64,000 nucleotides of DNA. Origin: Streptomyces spectabilis (GTDB lineage: Bacteria; Actinomycetota; Actinomycetes; Streptomycetales; Streptomycetaceae). A program made the position numbers and the translations under genes. Below, one piece after another: positions 44,688 through 52,872 of this stretch. Where the stretch lies: the NCBI RefSeq assembly GCF_008704795.1, contig NZ_CP023690.1:8628501-8692500 (forward strand), written 5' to 3'. The notes below the pieces were generated by a model. That model was given only the letters and a program-made list of their open reading frames with translations. It made no database searches and had not been told where the DNA came from. Each line of letters starts with the position of its first letter. Within the stretch, counting starts at the first letter, position 1.

Positions 44688-45343
44688 TGAAAACGCTCGA
44701 CGTCCTGACCATTGAGCGCGTTGCTCGTCTCATCGTCGACATCGACGGCCCCTTTGAGCGCCGCGGCTATCAGCTCGAACAACTCCTGCGACGCGCAGCC
44801 TGGCCATCACCTCCCGAGTATGACGGCTCCCCGCGCATAGTGTGGCTCACGGACATCATGACGGAAACCGATGATCACGCCGCTGTCAGTCGGCTGCTCT
44901 GCCGGATCTGTGACCCACTCGAATACGACGACGGCCTGTCTTCCGCCGACCTCATCCGCCAAGAGCTGAATAGCCTCCTGGCGGCCGAAGGAGTGGCCAT
45001 CACCTACGTCGCCGACCGCCCTGTCCTGGGAGAGGTCGGCCTCGACGGCCACAGCACGGTGTTCTCCGCCCCCGAGGATCTGGAAGAGCGCATCCGCCCC
45101 CTCGTCAGCAGTGGGGAGTTCCTGCAACAACTTATGGAGAGGGTCACCGAGACGCAGATCTGTGAGAAGCACGGTGCGTACGGAATGGCGCTCATCGGCA
45201 TCGGCAGCTTCACTGAGGCTCTCCTCCTCGACGTCCTCACACACAGAGATCCGAGCCTGCAGCGGGGCTTCCCTCAAGGGGAGAGGCGTGTTGCCCCTGA
45301 ACGAGCTAGCTTCGCTCTGTTGCTGGACACCGCGCGCACCTGA
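44687..45343 (+). CDS. Helicase-coupled partner protein, AbiJ-N-terminal-domain-like
   Basis: 218 aa; ATG 44687 overlaps the helicase stop, so the two are translationally coupled. The N-terminus (VARLIVDIDGPFERRGYQLE then LLRRAAWPSPPEYDGSPR) resembles N-terminal domains seen in AbiJ-type abortive-infection proteins, though I hold this weakly. The middle is acidic; the C-terminal ~60 residues contain LIGIGSFTEALLLDVLTHRD, a helix with a family-like DVLTHRDP. No membrane segments. Most likely a regulatory or sensor partner of the helicase-nuclease. Confidence 0.7.
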   Translation: MKTLDVLTIERVARLIVDIDGPFERRGYQLEQLLRRAAWPSPPEYDGSPRIVWLTDIMTETDDHAAVSRLLCRICDPLEYDDGLSSADLIRQELNSLLAAEGVAITYVADRPVLGEVGLDGHSTVFSAPEDLEERIRPLVSSGEFLQQLMERVTETQICEKHGAYGMALIGIGSFTEALLLDVLTHRDPSLQRGFPQGERRVAPERASFALLLDTART

Positions 45344-45355
45344 GGATGGATCCAG

Positions 45356-45529
45356 ATGGACGCCCACGACTTCATGGCGATCGTCCGTGAGTACCGAAAT
45401 TTCGTGCACCTCCGCAAACAACGAGAACGTGGCGTCATCCCGGACCGCGACACCGTTGGCATGTGCTGGGGGCCAGTCCTCGCGGTGCTCAACGACCTCG
45501 AGACCACCCGAGAGCCCACTGCCGTGTGA
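45356..45529 (+). CDS. Small protein downstream of the helicase operon
   Basis: 57 aa from ATG 45356 to TGA 45527-45529, 12 bp after the partner gene. Sequence begins MDAHDFMAIVREYRNFVHLR and is strongly charged and helical, with codon use like its neighbours. Ribosome site is weak (GGATGGATCCAG). It could be a third component of the defence-like operon. No family recognised. Confidence 0.5.
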   Translation: MDAHDFMAIVREYRNFVHLRKQRERGVIPDRDTVGMCWGPVLAVLNDLETTREPTAV

Positions 45530-45695
45530 TCACGCCCGTCACCCACGTCCGCACTTCTTCGCATGCTTCGCCCCGCCGAGGGCGACGCAATGTAGCGACC
45601 CAGCTGGTCCGTGGCTGGTCCGGGACGCGCGCAGATTCGCAGCAAACGAGTGCGGAAGGCCACTGAATGGTCACGGATGGTGGCTGCGGTCTGTG

Positions 45696-45730
45696 GGTGC
45701 CTGGAAGGGGGACAGCTCCCTCCAGGCACC
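45696..45730 (+). terminator. Hairpin terminator after the defence-like operon
   Basis: A 10-bp perfect stem GGTGCCTGGA/TCCAGGCACC (45696-45705 with 45721-45730) with an additional inner GGG/CCC pairing, located ~165 bp after the small ORF and just before the right-hand repeat. Confidence 0.75.
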
Positions 45731-45740
45731 CAACTTGAGG

Positions 45741-45764
45741 CTCTAGAAGAACCCAGGTTTCTTA
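45741..45764. repeat. Right flanking repeat, first part (interrupted by the IS)
   Basis: These 24 bases match 39295-39318 of the left copy. The sequence then breaks at the TTA target site (45762-45764), continues into the IS end, and resumes at 47316. Confidence 0.75.
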
Positions 45765-45839
45765 GAGCTCGTAACACGATCTTGTTCAGGTGCGCTGGTT
45801 GGGCGTGACCGGTCTGATGATTCGGCCGTTCGTGATGCT

Positions 45840-46655
45840 GTGAGTACTCGGCCCTGGATCGTGGACGACGGCTTGTGGGCGCTGATCGAACCGCTGTTGC
45901 CGCCCTGGCCCGAGCGGTCACCGGGTCCGCGGCCGGTGGCAGATAGGCTCTGCCTCCAGGGCATCCTCTATGTCCTCTGCAACGACATAGCCTGGCAACT
46001 GGCAACTCCTGCCGCTGGAGCTGGGGTTCGGCTCCGGACAGACCTGCTGGCGGCGCCTGGAGCGGCGGCAGCAGGCAGGAGTCTTCGACCAGCTGCACCG
46101 CATCCTGCTCGCCGAGCTGAACGCGGCCGGCCAACTCGACTGGTCGCGGGCCTGCGTGGACGGCTCCCATGTCCGTGCGAAAAAGGGGGTGCCGACACCG
46201 GTCCGTCGCCGGTCGACCGGCGCAACACGGGCAGCAAACACCACCTGATCTGCGACGGACGCGGAACTCCGCTCAAGGTCGTCACCACCGCAGGCAACGT
46301 CAACGACGTCACCCAGACCCTCGCCCTCGTCGACGGCATCCCACCCGTCGCCGGCCGCTCCGGCCGTCCTCGAAGGCGTCCAGAGGCCCTGCTCGGAGAC
46401 AAGGGCTACGACTCCAATCCGAACCGCGAAGAGCTCCGCAAGCGGCGGATCCTGCCTGTCATCTCCCGGAAGGGCGCCCCGAACATCCAGGGTATGGGCA
46501 AGCTCCGTTACGTCGTCGAGCAGACCTTCGCCCTGCTACACCACTTCAGACGACTCGCCGTCCGATGGGAACGCCGTACCGAACTCCACGACGCCTTCGT
46601 CTCCCTCGCCTGCAGCCTCATCTGCTGGAGACGCCTCAAGAAGCACCACTCATGA
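45840..46655 (+). pseudogene. IS5-family DDE transposase, frameshifted
   Basis: Starts RPWIVDDGLWALIEPLLPPW and ends with YVVEQTFALLHHFRRLAVRW, typical of Streptomyces IS5-group transposases (catalytic D in CVDGSHVRAK, D in LLGDKGYDS, E in VVEQTF). A 7-bp tandem duplication TGGCAAC at 45993-46006 shifts the frame: the expected continuation (QLLPLELGFGSGQTCWRRLE) is in the next frame until the AAAAAGGGGG run at ~46180, after which the original frame fits again. The second site could be a programmed slippery sequence, but the duplication is a mutation, so the gene is probably dead. Confidence 0.85.
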
Positions 46656-46702
46656 CCCCACATCAACCCAAGCTGATAGGCCGCAGCCGGACCGCCCCGC
46701 GG

Positions 46703-47101
46703 TCAGGGCCGGTCGTACCAGGCAAACGCTGCGATCCGCCAGCCCTCTGAGGTGCGAACGAACTGGATGGTCTTGGTCCCGTCTCCCTCGAACGGCTCAC
46801 CATCCAAGATCCCGGACTTGCGGTACTCGCCGAACCGCGACGCGATATCGCCCGCGATCTCTGTCCGTTCAGAGGTCTCCCACTCGGAGAACTCGACCAG
46901 CCGACCGTCGGTCAGCAGCCGCTGACGAGGCTCGATGAACTCGTCCACGGTGTAGACCGTGAACTCCGGGCCGGTCTTGACGATCACGCCACCCGGAAGA
47001 ACCAGCCGGCGGATCCGGGCCACGTCGGCAGCCTTGCCGCCCCGGTTGTCAAAGGCATCGAAGAACTCGGCGGTCACGACGTCTATCTCGATCTTGGACA
47101 T
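46703..47101 (-). CDS. NTF2/SnoaL-like passenger protein
   Basis: 132 aa from ATG 47101. The sequence ending TIQFVRTSEGWRIAAFAWYD is the characteristic last strand pair of SnoaL/DUF4440-type NTF2-like proteins; the earlier VTAEFFDAFDNRGGKAADVA and VYTVDEFIEPRQRLL also fit. Such domains form small-molecule-binding cones. It lies between the inverted repeats of the IS5-like element and on the opposite strand from the transposase, so it is a passenger that may move with it. Confidence 0.75.
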   Translation of the reverse strand: MSKIEIDVVTAEFFDAFDNRGGKAADVARIRRLVLPGGVIVKTGPEFTVYTVDEFIEPRQRLLTDGRLVEFSEWETSERTEIAGDIASRFGEYRKSGILDGEPFEGDGTKTIQFVRTSEGWRIAAFAWYDRP

Positions 47102-47149
47102 GGTGCGACAGTAACAGCGAAGGGGTGCCGGACATCGTCGGTCTCGACA

Positions 47150-47291
47150 GGCTGCGGGAGGTCGTCGAGGCAGACCGTCGCGCACCAGTTCAAGCGCCTC
47201 GCAGTCCGCTGGCAGACGGCTCGACCTCCACAACGCCATAGTCTCCCTGGCCTGCGGACTGATCTGCTGGAGACGGCTCAACAGCCCTTCA
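47150..47291 (+). pseudogene. C-terminal remnant of a second IS5 transposase
   Basis: Reads as V-V-E-(Q)TVAHQFKRLAVRW, then after a frame change LHNAIVSLACGLICWRRLN, closely matching the last ~40 residues of the full transposase at 46540-46655 (HHFRRLAVRWE, LACSLICWRRLKK). It directly adjoins the right inverted repeat. Confidence 0.8.
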
Positions 47292-47315
47292 CCATGATCG
47301 TGTTACGAACTCTTA

Positions 47316-47381
47316 GGGCTGTATGAACAAAGAACGTTCTTCGTCTGCTGGTGGTACACGGCCGGAGGGCTGCTGACCAGG
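47316..47381. repeat. Right flanking repeat, second part
   Basis: 47316-47358 matches 39319-39361 of the left copy (GTTCTT[G/C]GTCTGCTGGTGGTACA is 22 of 23 identical), and GCTGACCAGG (47372-47381) matches 39376-39385. With 45741-45764 it forms the complete right-hand direct repeat. Confidence 0.75.
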
Positions 47382-47537
47382 GCAGATCGATGTTGCTTGC
47401 GGACGCATGGGCGACGTGGTCCGGCACTGGTCCCTTTCTTGGCGTCGTGGAGCGCCGGTGTGGAAGGAGGCGCGACGGCTTCGCCAGGGAGGCGCGGCAA
47501 GCAGCGCAAGGCCCTCTTCGCTGCGGCTGCCGTGGGC

Positions 47538-48222
47538 CTAGCCTCGTGGTAGGGGAGCGGGCTCGCGGGAGGGGTGCACGTGCCAGATGTCGGCAACTTG
47601 CTTGGCCTGCGATGTTCCGGCACAGGCGCCGTCACGGAAGGAGCCAGCACGATCGCGGCAGATCATCTGGACTTCTGGGTGCCGCTTGAGCCAAGACGCG
47701 AAGGTGGCGGCGGTCCGGTCGGCGAGCACGACGGGACGGTGGGTGGCCATATCGATCAGGATGGCTGCGTACTTCCGCCGGCGGCGCAGGGCGACTTCAT
47801 CGGCGCCCAGGATCTGGACAGGGCGGTGATCCGACTCGGGCAAGGACCGGATCAGCCGGAACATGGAATCCTTGCCGATCGCCATGGACATCCGGTCGGC
47901 CAGCCGAGCACCAGGCCGACCGCCCAGGAACAATGCGATGTCCGTGAGCAGCCCCGTCAGGTCCTCGGTCCGTCGCGCGTATCGACACGCTAGCTCTGGT
48001 ATCTGCTCAGCGGAAGTTCGATGCGATCATGCGGTGTTCTCGCAGGTGAACCCACGTGCTCGCAGCCGGATCTGCAGACGCCGCCCAGCGAGAGACCGGT
48101 CCGAGAGCCGCCGATCGTAAGAGCAGCGCACCCGAGACGATCGCCGGCCGCACTCCGGACAGACCGCCCCGTGGCCCCGGGCCCGAGCTGCCACGAGCAC
48201 TTCGTCCTGGGCAAGCGTCAGC
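47538..48222 (-). pseudogene. ISL3-family transposase remnant
   Basis: Reading leftwards from ~48222: an N-terminal zinc-finger segment (DEVLVAARARGHGAVCPECG, RLSDRSLAGRRLQIRLRARGF), a break at CENTA, then continuing in other frames with the helical part (ELACRYARRTEDLTGLLTDI, LGGRPGARLADRMSMAIGKD), and the start of the DDE domain (ILGADEVALRRRRKYAAILI, then MICRDRAGSFRDGACAG). The C-terminal half is missing and there are frameshifts and deletions, so it is inactive. Confidence 0.8.
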
Positions 48223-48239
48223 CGCTCAACTGTCCAGCG

Positions 48240-48614
48240 GGGAGGGAGCGGGCTGGAGGCAGCCGGTGTGTGAGGCAGACAGCCAGGCGGGCGGGCCGAC
48301 GGCCTCCTGTGCGATGTAATCGGTGGTGGCCAGGTGATCCCGGCCGCGTCGCTGGTGATCCGCAACTGGCAGCGGGGCCGTTCGCTGTGCCCGCCCAGAC
48401 AGTGACCGGCGACGCTGGCCGCGTCCGCGACGTGCCGGATGATCGACGCCGGTGCGCCGATCGCCGTGAGCAGGCTCTGGGCAGCCTCGCCCAGCAGGAC
48501 ATGGATGCGTTCGGCCCGGTCGGCCTCCACGACCAGGGACAGGCAGGGCGGAGGCAGCGGTGACGCATGCGGCGCTTGCGGCACGGACGCGGGGTACTGG
48601 GCGGCGGTGGGCAT
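48240..48614 (-). pseudogene. Unidentified truncated frame joined to the ISL3 remnant
   Basis: A minus-strand frame starting near 48614 gives protein-like sequence (VVEADRAERIHVLLGEAAQS, then IGAPASIIRHVADAASVAGH, ending RCQLRITSDAAGITW) that runs directly into the ISL3 N-terminus in the same frame. It may be a small regulatory gene cut by the IS. I do not recognise it, and the coding nature is only moderately supported. Confidence 0.35.
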
Positions 48615-49024
48615 GGACGGGCCCCTGCCGTGGCGGGTGAGCGAGGCAGCCGCAGGAGGCGGGGCCAGTTCGACACCTCCTGGCTGCGTGTCTACAGCAA
48701 CGTCCGGGATCTGGGACCAGTCGGGGCACCTACGCCGCGTGGTGGAGTGTGGCGAGGCGGGGCTTTGACCACATGGAGGCGAGCAGCGTCAACGCAACGG
48801 GTTCTACGTCGAATTGACGAACCACTATGTCAAGGAACATGGTTACAATTCCCTCTCTTGAGGGAATGTTGTGTCTTGTAAAGCGATTCTTCGCCGTACA
48901 AGCCTGCGGTGGCCGGTCTAGGCTGGCCGCACACTGCCACCCCGGACCCGGTGGTCTTCCTCGACCGTTGCACCACCCGAACCCGGTCAGGGGCGGGTGG
49001 CCTGCCGTTTCAGGCGGTACCACC

Positions 49025-49402
49025 ATGCGCCAGGGCATCACGCCGTCCTTCGAATACCTCCCCGTCCGTCACACTGGTGGCTGGACCGTGGTCGCCCTTC
49101 ACGGCGAGATCGATATCGCTGCCGCTCTCACCATCGGTCCCCGGCTGGACACGATCACCGCGCTTCCGCGCCGCCGGGTCGTCCTCGACCTGAACGCGGT
49201 CTGTTTCCTCGACGCCTGCGGGCTGGAACTGCTGTGCCGGGCGCGGCGTCGGAGCGCCGCACGAGCCGGCCATCTGGTGCTCGTCTGCGTCCGTCCCCGC
49301 ATCCTGCTACTGCTGCGTATCACCGGGCTGGACGACGACTTCACGGTGCTGCCGTCCGTGGCCGACGCCATCCCCGGCTCCGGGCCCGTTGCGGCCCCGT
49401 GA
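49025..49402 (+). CDS. STAS-domain anti-sigma-factor-antagonist-like protein with altered phosphosite
   Basis: 125 aa from ATG 49025; upstream in-frame sequence is non-native. Residues ~18-115 are a STAS domain: WTVVALHGEIDIAAALTIGP and RRVVLDLNAVCFLDACGLEL. In SpoIIAA-type antagonists the motif is DSSG, with the second serine phosphorylated by the anti-sigma kinase. Here it is DACG, so the phosphorylatable residue is missing; if functional it would be insensitive to kinase inactivation. It stands alone between transposon remnants with no sigma or anti-sigma gene adjacent. Confidence 0.8.
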   Translation: MRQGITPSFEYLPVRHTGGWTVVALHGEIDIAAALTIGPRLDTITALPRRRVVLDLNAVCFLDACGLELLCRARRRSAARAGHLVLVCVRPRILLLLRITGLDDDFTVLPSVADAIPGSGPVAAP

Positions 49403-49409
49403 TTGCACG

Positions 49410-49900
49410 TCCCGGCCCCTTTGAGCGTGATCGCGCTGACGCCGGTGGGCTTCGATCCGCAGGTAACTGGCCTGGTGGCGCGGACGTTTCGGTTGTCCCG
49501 GCCACGCAGCCACGGTCGGCGGGGTATGGTCCCGACTTCTTCGCCCACCTGGCCGACGACACGGGGGCGGTGGTTGATATCCGCCCGGGCGACCGGATCG
49601 AGCCGGATGATGCCCAGGCGCTCGCGCCAGCCGAGCGGGTCTGCGATCTGGTCGGCCGGTCGTCTCGCCGGGTGGGGGCGACCGGCCCGTCGGGCTGGCG
49701 AAGGTGCGCCGGCTGCGCGGTTACGGGCGCCCCTGGTACTGGTGGTTGGATTCGGCCGCACAGCTGCTGGAGGTGCTCGCCGAGCCGAGGCCGCTGTTCG
49801 CGGGAGGTGAGGTGGCAAGGGACCGGATCGCGGTGATGCCGATGCTCTACCACCTTCTCTGGCGCCAGGAGTTGGTCCGACGTGGAGCCGCGGGTGCTGG
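49410..49900 (+). pseudogene. TnsA-like transposase endonuclease subunit, decayed
   Basis: Pieces in different frames read in order like an actinobacterial TnsA-like protein: FERDRAD, then GFDPQVTGLVARTFRLSRP, then YGPDFFAHLADDTGAVVDIR with DRIEPDDAQALAPAERVCDL, and finally RRLRGYGRPWYWWL with LLEVLAEPRPLFAGGE and DRIAVMPMLYHLLWRQELV. PDFF and VVDIR correspond to the endonuclease acidic positions. At least three frameshifts show it is dead. No TnsB/TnsC partner is present. Confidence 0.65.
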
Positions 49901-50059
49901 GGCCGGCCAGCACCGTGGGCTGGACGCGACAAGGGGAGAGCCGTGGTGATGCGTGTTCCGCTGGTAGGCCCGGTGACCGGGTCCGGTTCCAGCGCCGGGT
50001 CCACCCAACCCGACGGGCAGGGTCACCGCCACCTGCCGGTGACGGATCGGTGCGATGAC

Positions 50060-50815
50060 GAGTCCGGGGCCAGGCTGTAACCGCGTCCGGTCCCGGTGCC
50101 GGGGGTGGCGGCCGTGCAGTTGCCCGATCACCTCGCCGGTGGCGACGGTGAGGGAGGCGAACAGGGTGTGGTTCCGCCGCGCAGGTAGTCGTGGGTGCGG
50201 CGCTCGGGCATGCCGGGCGTCATCGGCAGCACCGATGCGGACCGGTCCAGCGCCTGGATTTGGGACTTCTCGTCCACGCAGAGGACCAGGCCTGCTCGGG
50301 CGGGGCCAGGTAGAGGTCGACGATGTCACGGGCCTCATCGATGAACTGAGGATCGTTGGACAGTGGGAAGATCTCCACCATGCTCCATCATGTGCGGCTT
50401 GAGGCCAAACGTCCGCCAGATCTGGGAGACAGCCGACTGTGACAGACCGGTGGCCTGGGCCATCAATCTCGTCGACCAGTGTGTGGCGCCCTGGGGTGCT
50501 CTCCAGGATCCTGACGATCACGTCCTCGACCCGGTCGTCGCCAACGGTGCGCGGGGCACCCGGGCGGGGCGCGTCAACCAGCCCCTCCAGCCGGTCGGCC
50601 GCGAACCGCTTGCGCCATTTCGCCACCGCGGTCGGATGAACCCCAAGCTCCGCCCCTGACCTGGTATGCGAAGCGCCCTCAGCACAAGCCAGCACCATCC
50701 GGCACCGCAACTCCAGAGCCTGTGACGACGTCGGCCGACGTGCCCACCGCAGCAGGACCTGCCGCTCCTCATCCGTCAGTAACACTTCGACCGTCAGCGG
50801 CCCCATCCGGGACAT
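50060..50815 (-). pseudogene. IS630-family transposase remnant
   Basis: The N-terminal ~115 residues are intact: EVLLTDEERQVLLRWARRPT, LRCRMVLACAEGASHTRSGA (helix-turn-helix) and WRKRFAADRLEGLVDAPRPG, all typical of IS630-type transposases. After ~50460 the frame is lost, though later pieces are recognisable in other frames ([27 protein letters not shown] run). It no longer encodes a full DDE enzyme. Confidence 0.8.
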
Positions 50816-50854
50816 GGACAGCTTACGTCTATGGCGAAGTGAAGACTCGACACG

Positions 50855-51292
50855 CTAGGAGGCGAGCGTCCGCTCCGGGAAGAGGTCTGGCCGAGAGGGG
50901 CCTTCGGTGGTGTCGGCGGTGGCCATCAGGCGCAGGGCCTCGGGTGTGGCGGTGCGGGGCGGGATGACCAGCAGGTCCCACCTGCCTTTGCCGGGTGCGA
51001 CGAGGCAGATCGTGTTCGGCGTGTGCCGGGCGGTGGAACGGTGCAGGTGGACGACGTGATTGGCGATGAGGATCCGGCCGGGGAAGGCGGACCACATGGT
51101 GTCGTTCACGGTCACGTGGGCCATCTGGGGCCAGTTGCGCGGCAAGGCGCGGATCAGGAGCGGCAGTTCGGCGGTCAGGTCGTCGGAGCGTGGCCACCAG
51201 ACGCCGTCGATGGGGCGGGGGCCGTTTCTTCTCGGCGCCAGGCGCAGACGTACCGGTCGAAGGGACGTCAGGGGGCGCAGGGTGGTGGTCAT
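50855..51292 (-). CDS. DUF5994 family protein (copy 1)
   Basis: 145 aa from ATG 51292 with GGAGGA upstream. Contains the family patterns RPIDGVWWPRSDDLTAELPL, NDTMWSAFPGRILIANHVVHL and GRWDLLVIPPRTATPEALRLMA. Function unknown; no signal peptide or membrane helix. It follows the desaturase by 31 bp on the same strand, and the same desaturase/DUF5994 pairing recurs, inverted, at 55-56 kb. Confidence 0.88.
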   Translation of the reverse strand: MTTTLRPLTSLRPVRLRLAPRRNGPRPIDGVWWPRSDDLTAELPLLIRALPRNWPQMAHVTVNDTMWSAFPGRILIANHVVHLHRSTARHTPNTICLVAPGKGRWDLLVIPPRTATPEALRLMATADTTEGPSRPDLFPERTLAS

Positions 51293-51323
51293 CGGTGGGT
51301 CCTCCAGTACGGGGGGGGAGACT

Positions 51324-52325
51324 TCAGGCGCGGCGGGTGCCGATGCGGTCGGGGGTGGGCCAGTGCACGTCGTGTGCCCAGCCGAGGCGCTCGAGGAGGC
51401 GGATGGCGGCGGCGGAGGGGTCGATCTGTCCGCGGTCCACGCCGTGGCGGGCGCTGGTGGGGTCGGCGTGGTGGAGGTTGTGCCAGCTCTCGCCGAAGGA
51501 GAGCAGGGCCAGGGGCCACAGGTTGGTGGCGCGGTCGTGGCGCCGGGTGCGGAAGGGGCGCCGTCCGATGACGTGGCACAGGGAGTTCACGCTCCAGGTC
51601 ACGTGGTGGAGCAGCGCGATGCGGACAAGGCCCGCCCAGACAAGGGCCGTTACGGCGCGTTGCCAGGTGCCTCCGATGGCCCAGCCCAGGGCGAACGGAA
51701 GCGCCAGGGTGAGGACGCACAGGGCGGGGAAGGCCCGGGTGACCGCGCGGATGCCGGGGTCGGCCAGCAGGTCGGGCGCGTAACGGGCGGCGGGCGTAGG
51801 GTCGTTGCGGAAGAGCCAGCCGATGTGGGCGTGCGCGAGGCCGCGCAGCTGGCCGCGCAGGTGGGTGCCGTAGCGGTAGGGGGAGTGCGGGTCGCCGGGG
51901 CGGTCGGTGAAGGCGTGGTGGCGACGGTGGGTGGCGACCCAGCCGGTGACGTCCCCCTGGAAGCTCATCGAGCCCGCTACGGCGAGCGCGATGCGCACCG
52001 GGCGGATGGCCTGGTAGCTGCCGTGGGTGAGGCCGCGGTGGAAGCCGACGGTCACGCCCAGGCCCGTGACCGTGTAGAGGACGAGGGCGAGCAGCACGTC
52101 GGCGGGGTGGATGAGGCGTCCCCACAGCAGCCATCCGGCGAGGCCGAGAGCGAGGAAGGGCACCACGACGATCGCGGCGGTCACCGCCACGTACAGCCGC
52201 TCGCCGCCGGTACGCGGCGGCACTGGTTCACCTGCGGGGAAGGGGGCTGTTCCGTCGTACGCGGGGCGAGGGCGCACCTCGTCCGGCACAGAGGTCGCGG
52301 ATCGGGGGATCGAACGGACGGACAT
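51324..52325 (-). CDS. Acyl-CoA/fatty-acid desaturase, intact copy
   Basis: 333 aa from ATG 52325 with AAGGAG upstream. The three histidine boxes of membrane delta-9-type desaturases are present: HRGLTHGS, HRRHH and HNLHHAD. Hydrophobic segments surround them (LYVAVTAAIVVVPFLALGLA, IHPADVLLALVLYTVTGLGV). It introduces double bonds into acyl chains and so changes membrane fluidity. A broken copy lies at 55.1-55.8 kb in the opposite orientation. Confidence 0.93.
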   Translation of the reverse strand: MSVRSIPRSATSVPDEVRPRPAYDGTAPFPAGEPVPPRTGGERLYVAVTAAIVVVPFLALGLAGWLLWGRLIHPADVLLALVLYTVTGLGVTVGFHRGLTHGSYQAIRPVRIALAVAGSMSFQGDVTGWVATHRRHHAFTDRPGDPHSPYRYGTHLRGQLRGLAHAHIGWLFRNDPTPAARYAPDLLADPGIRAVTRAFPALCVLTLALPFALGWAIGGTWQRAVTALVWAGLVRIALLHHVTWSVNSLCHVIGRRPFRTRRHDRATNLWPLALLSFGESWHNLHHADPTSARHGVDRGQIDPSAAAIRLLERLGWAHDVHWPTPDRIGTRRA

Positions 52326-52408
52326 GCAGGGCTCCTTGGCCTCAGTGGGGCGCTCTGGACGGCGCTGCCGGGGTCTGGGGCTGCGGAGCATTCATTCGTG
52401 ATCCGGGG

Positions 52409-52708
52409 TCAGGACACTTCCTCGTCGTGCGTACGCCGTGCTTGCGAGTCGCTCGCCGCCAGCCAGGTGCGGGCAGCGGACGGCGAGGTCTTTTCGCGTG
52501 CCGTGTACACAGTCAAGTGGAGACGGGTGCCGCCGCCGTCCGACGGGTAGCTGCGGGGCTCGTCCGTGACGAAGACCTGGTGCAGCAGCCGGGCGATGCG
52601 CCGGGCCGTGTCGGGGTGGGCCGCGACGATGCGGATCTGGGCGAACTCCTCCTGGGGCCAGTACGTTTCGCCGATGCCCGCGGGCGGAACCGTGACGGGG
52701 TCGCTCAT
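52409..52708 (-). CDS. Hypothetical small protein upstream of the desaturase
   Basis: 99 aa from ATG 52708. Begins MSDPVTVPPAGIGETYWPQE and contains FAQIRIVAAHPDTARRIARL and RLHLTVYTAREK, a compact alpha/beta-looking domain without known motif. Same strand as the desaturase, 83 bp upstream, so probably co-transcribed. Confidence 0.65.
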   Translation of the reverse strand: MSDPVTVPPAGIGETYWPQEEFAQIRIVAAHPDTARRIARLLHQVFVTDEPRSYPSDGGGTRLHLTVYTAREKTSPSAARTWLAASDSQARRTHDEEVS

Positions 52709-52872
52709 GGGGCCTGCTCTCTGCCGGTCGACGTCGGACGGGCTGTGGATTCGCGCCGGGCTTGTGGTTCGGGCGTGGCTCGCGACCGGGTTCGGCGGTC
52801 CCGGCCTGCGACGGGGCGGGTACCCCCGTGGCGGCGATGGATTCCCTGTGGCGGTGTCGAGTGCGCTCCGGG

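Larger units (their letters stand above)
45765..47312. mobile_element. IS5-family-like element with passenger gene, 1548 bp
   Basis: Terminal inverted repeats of 20 bp: left GAGCTCGTAACACGATCTTG (45765-45784); right, on the complementary strand, GAGTTCGTAACACGATCATG (47293-47312), 18 of 20 identical. TTA flanks both ends (45762-45764, 47313-47315), a 3-bp target duplication within CTTAG. Removing the element with one TTA restores a gapless match to the 39295 repeat, confirming insertion. Inside are a frameshifted transposase, an NTF2-like gene on the opposite strand, and a second, partial transposase C-terminus next to the right end. A simple IS5 copy would be ~0.85-0.9 kb, so this is a fusion of two copies around a passenger. 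Confidence 0.85.

Noticed and set aside
46170..46195. AAAAAGGGGG run as the only cause of the transposase frame change
   Set aside because: Programmed slippage could explain the second shift, but the upstream 7-bp duplication independently breaks the frame.
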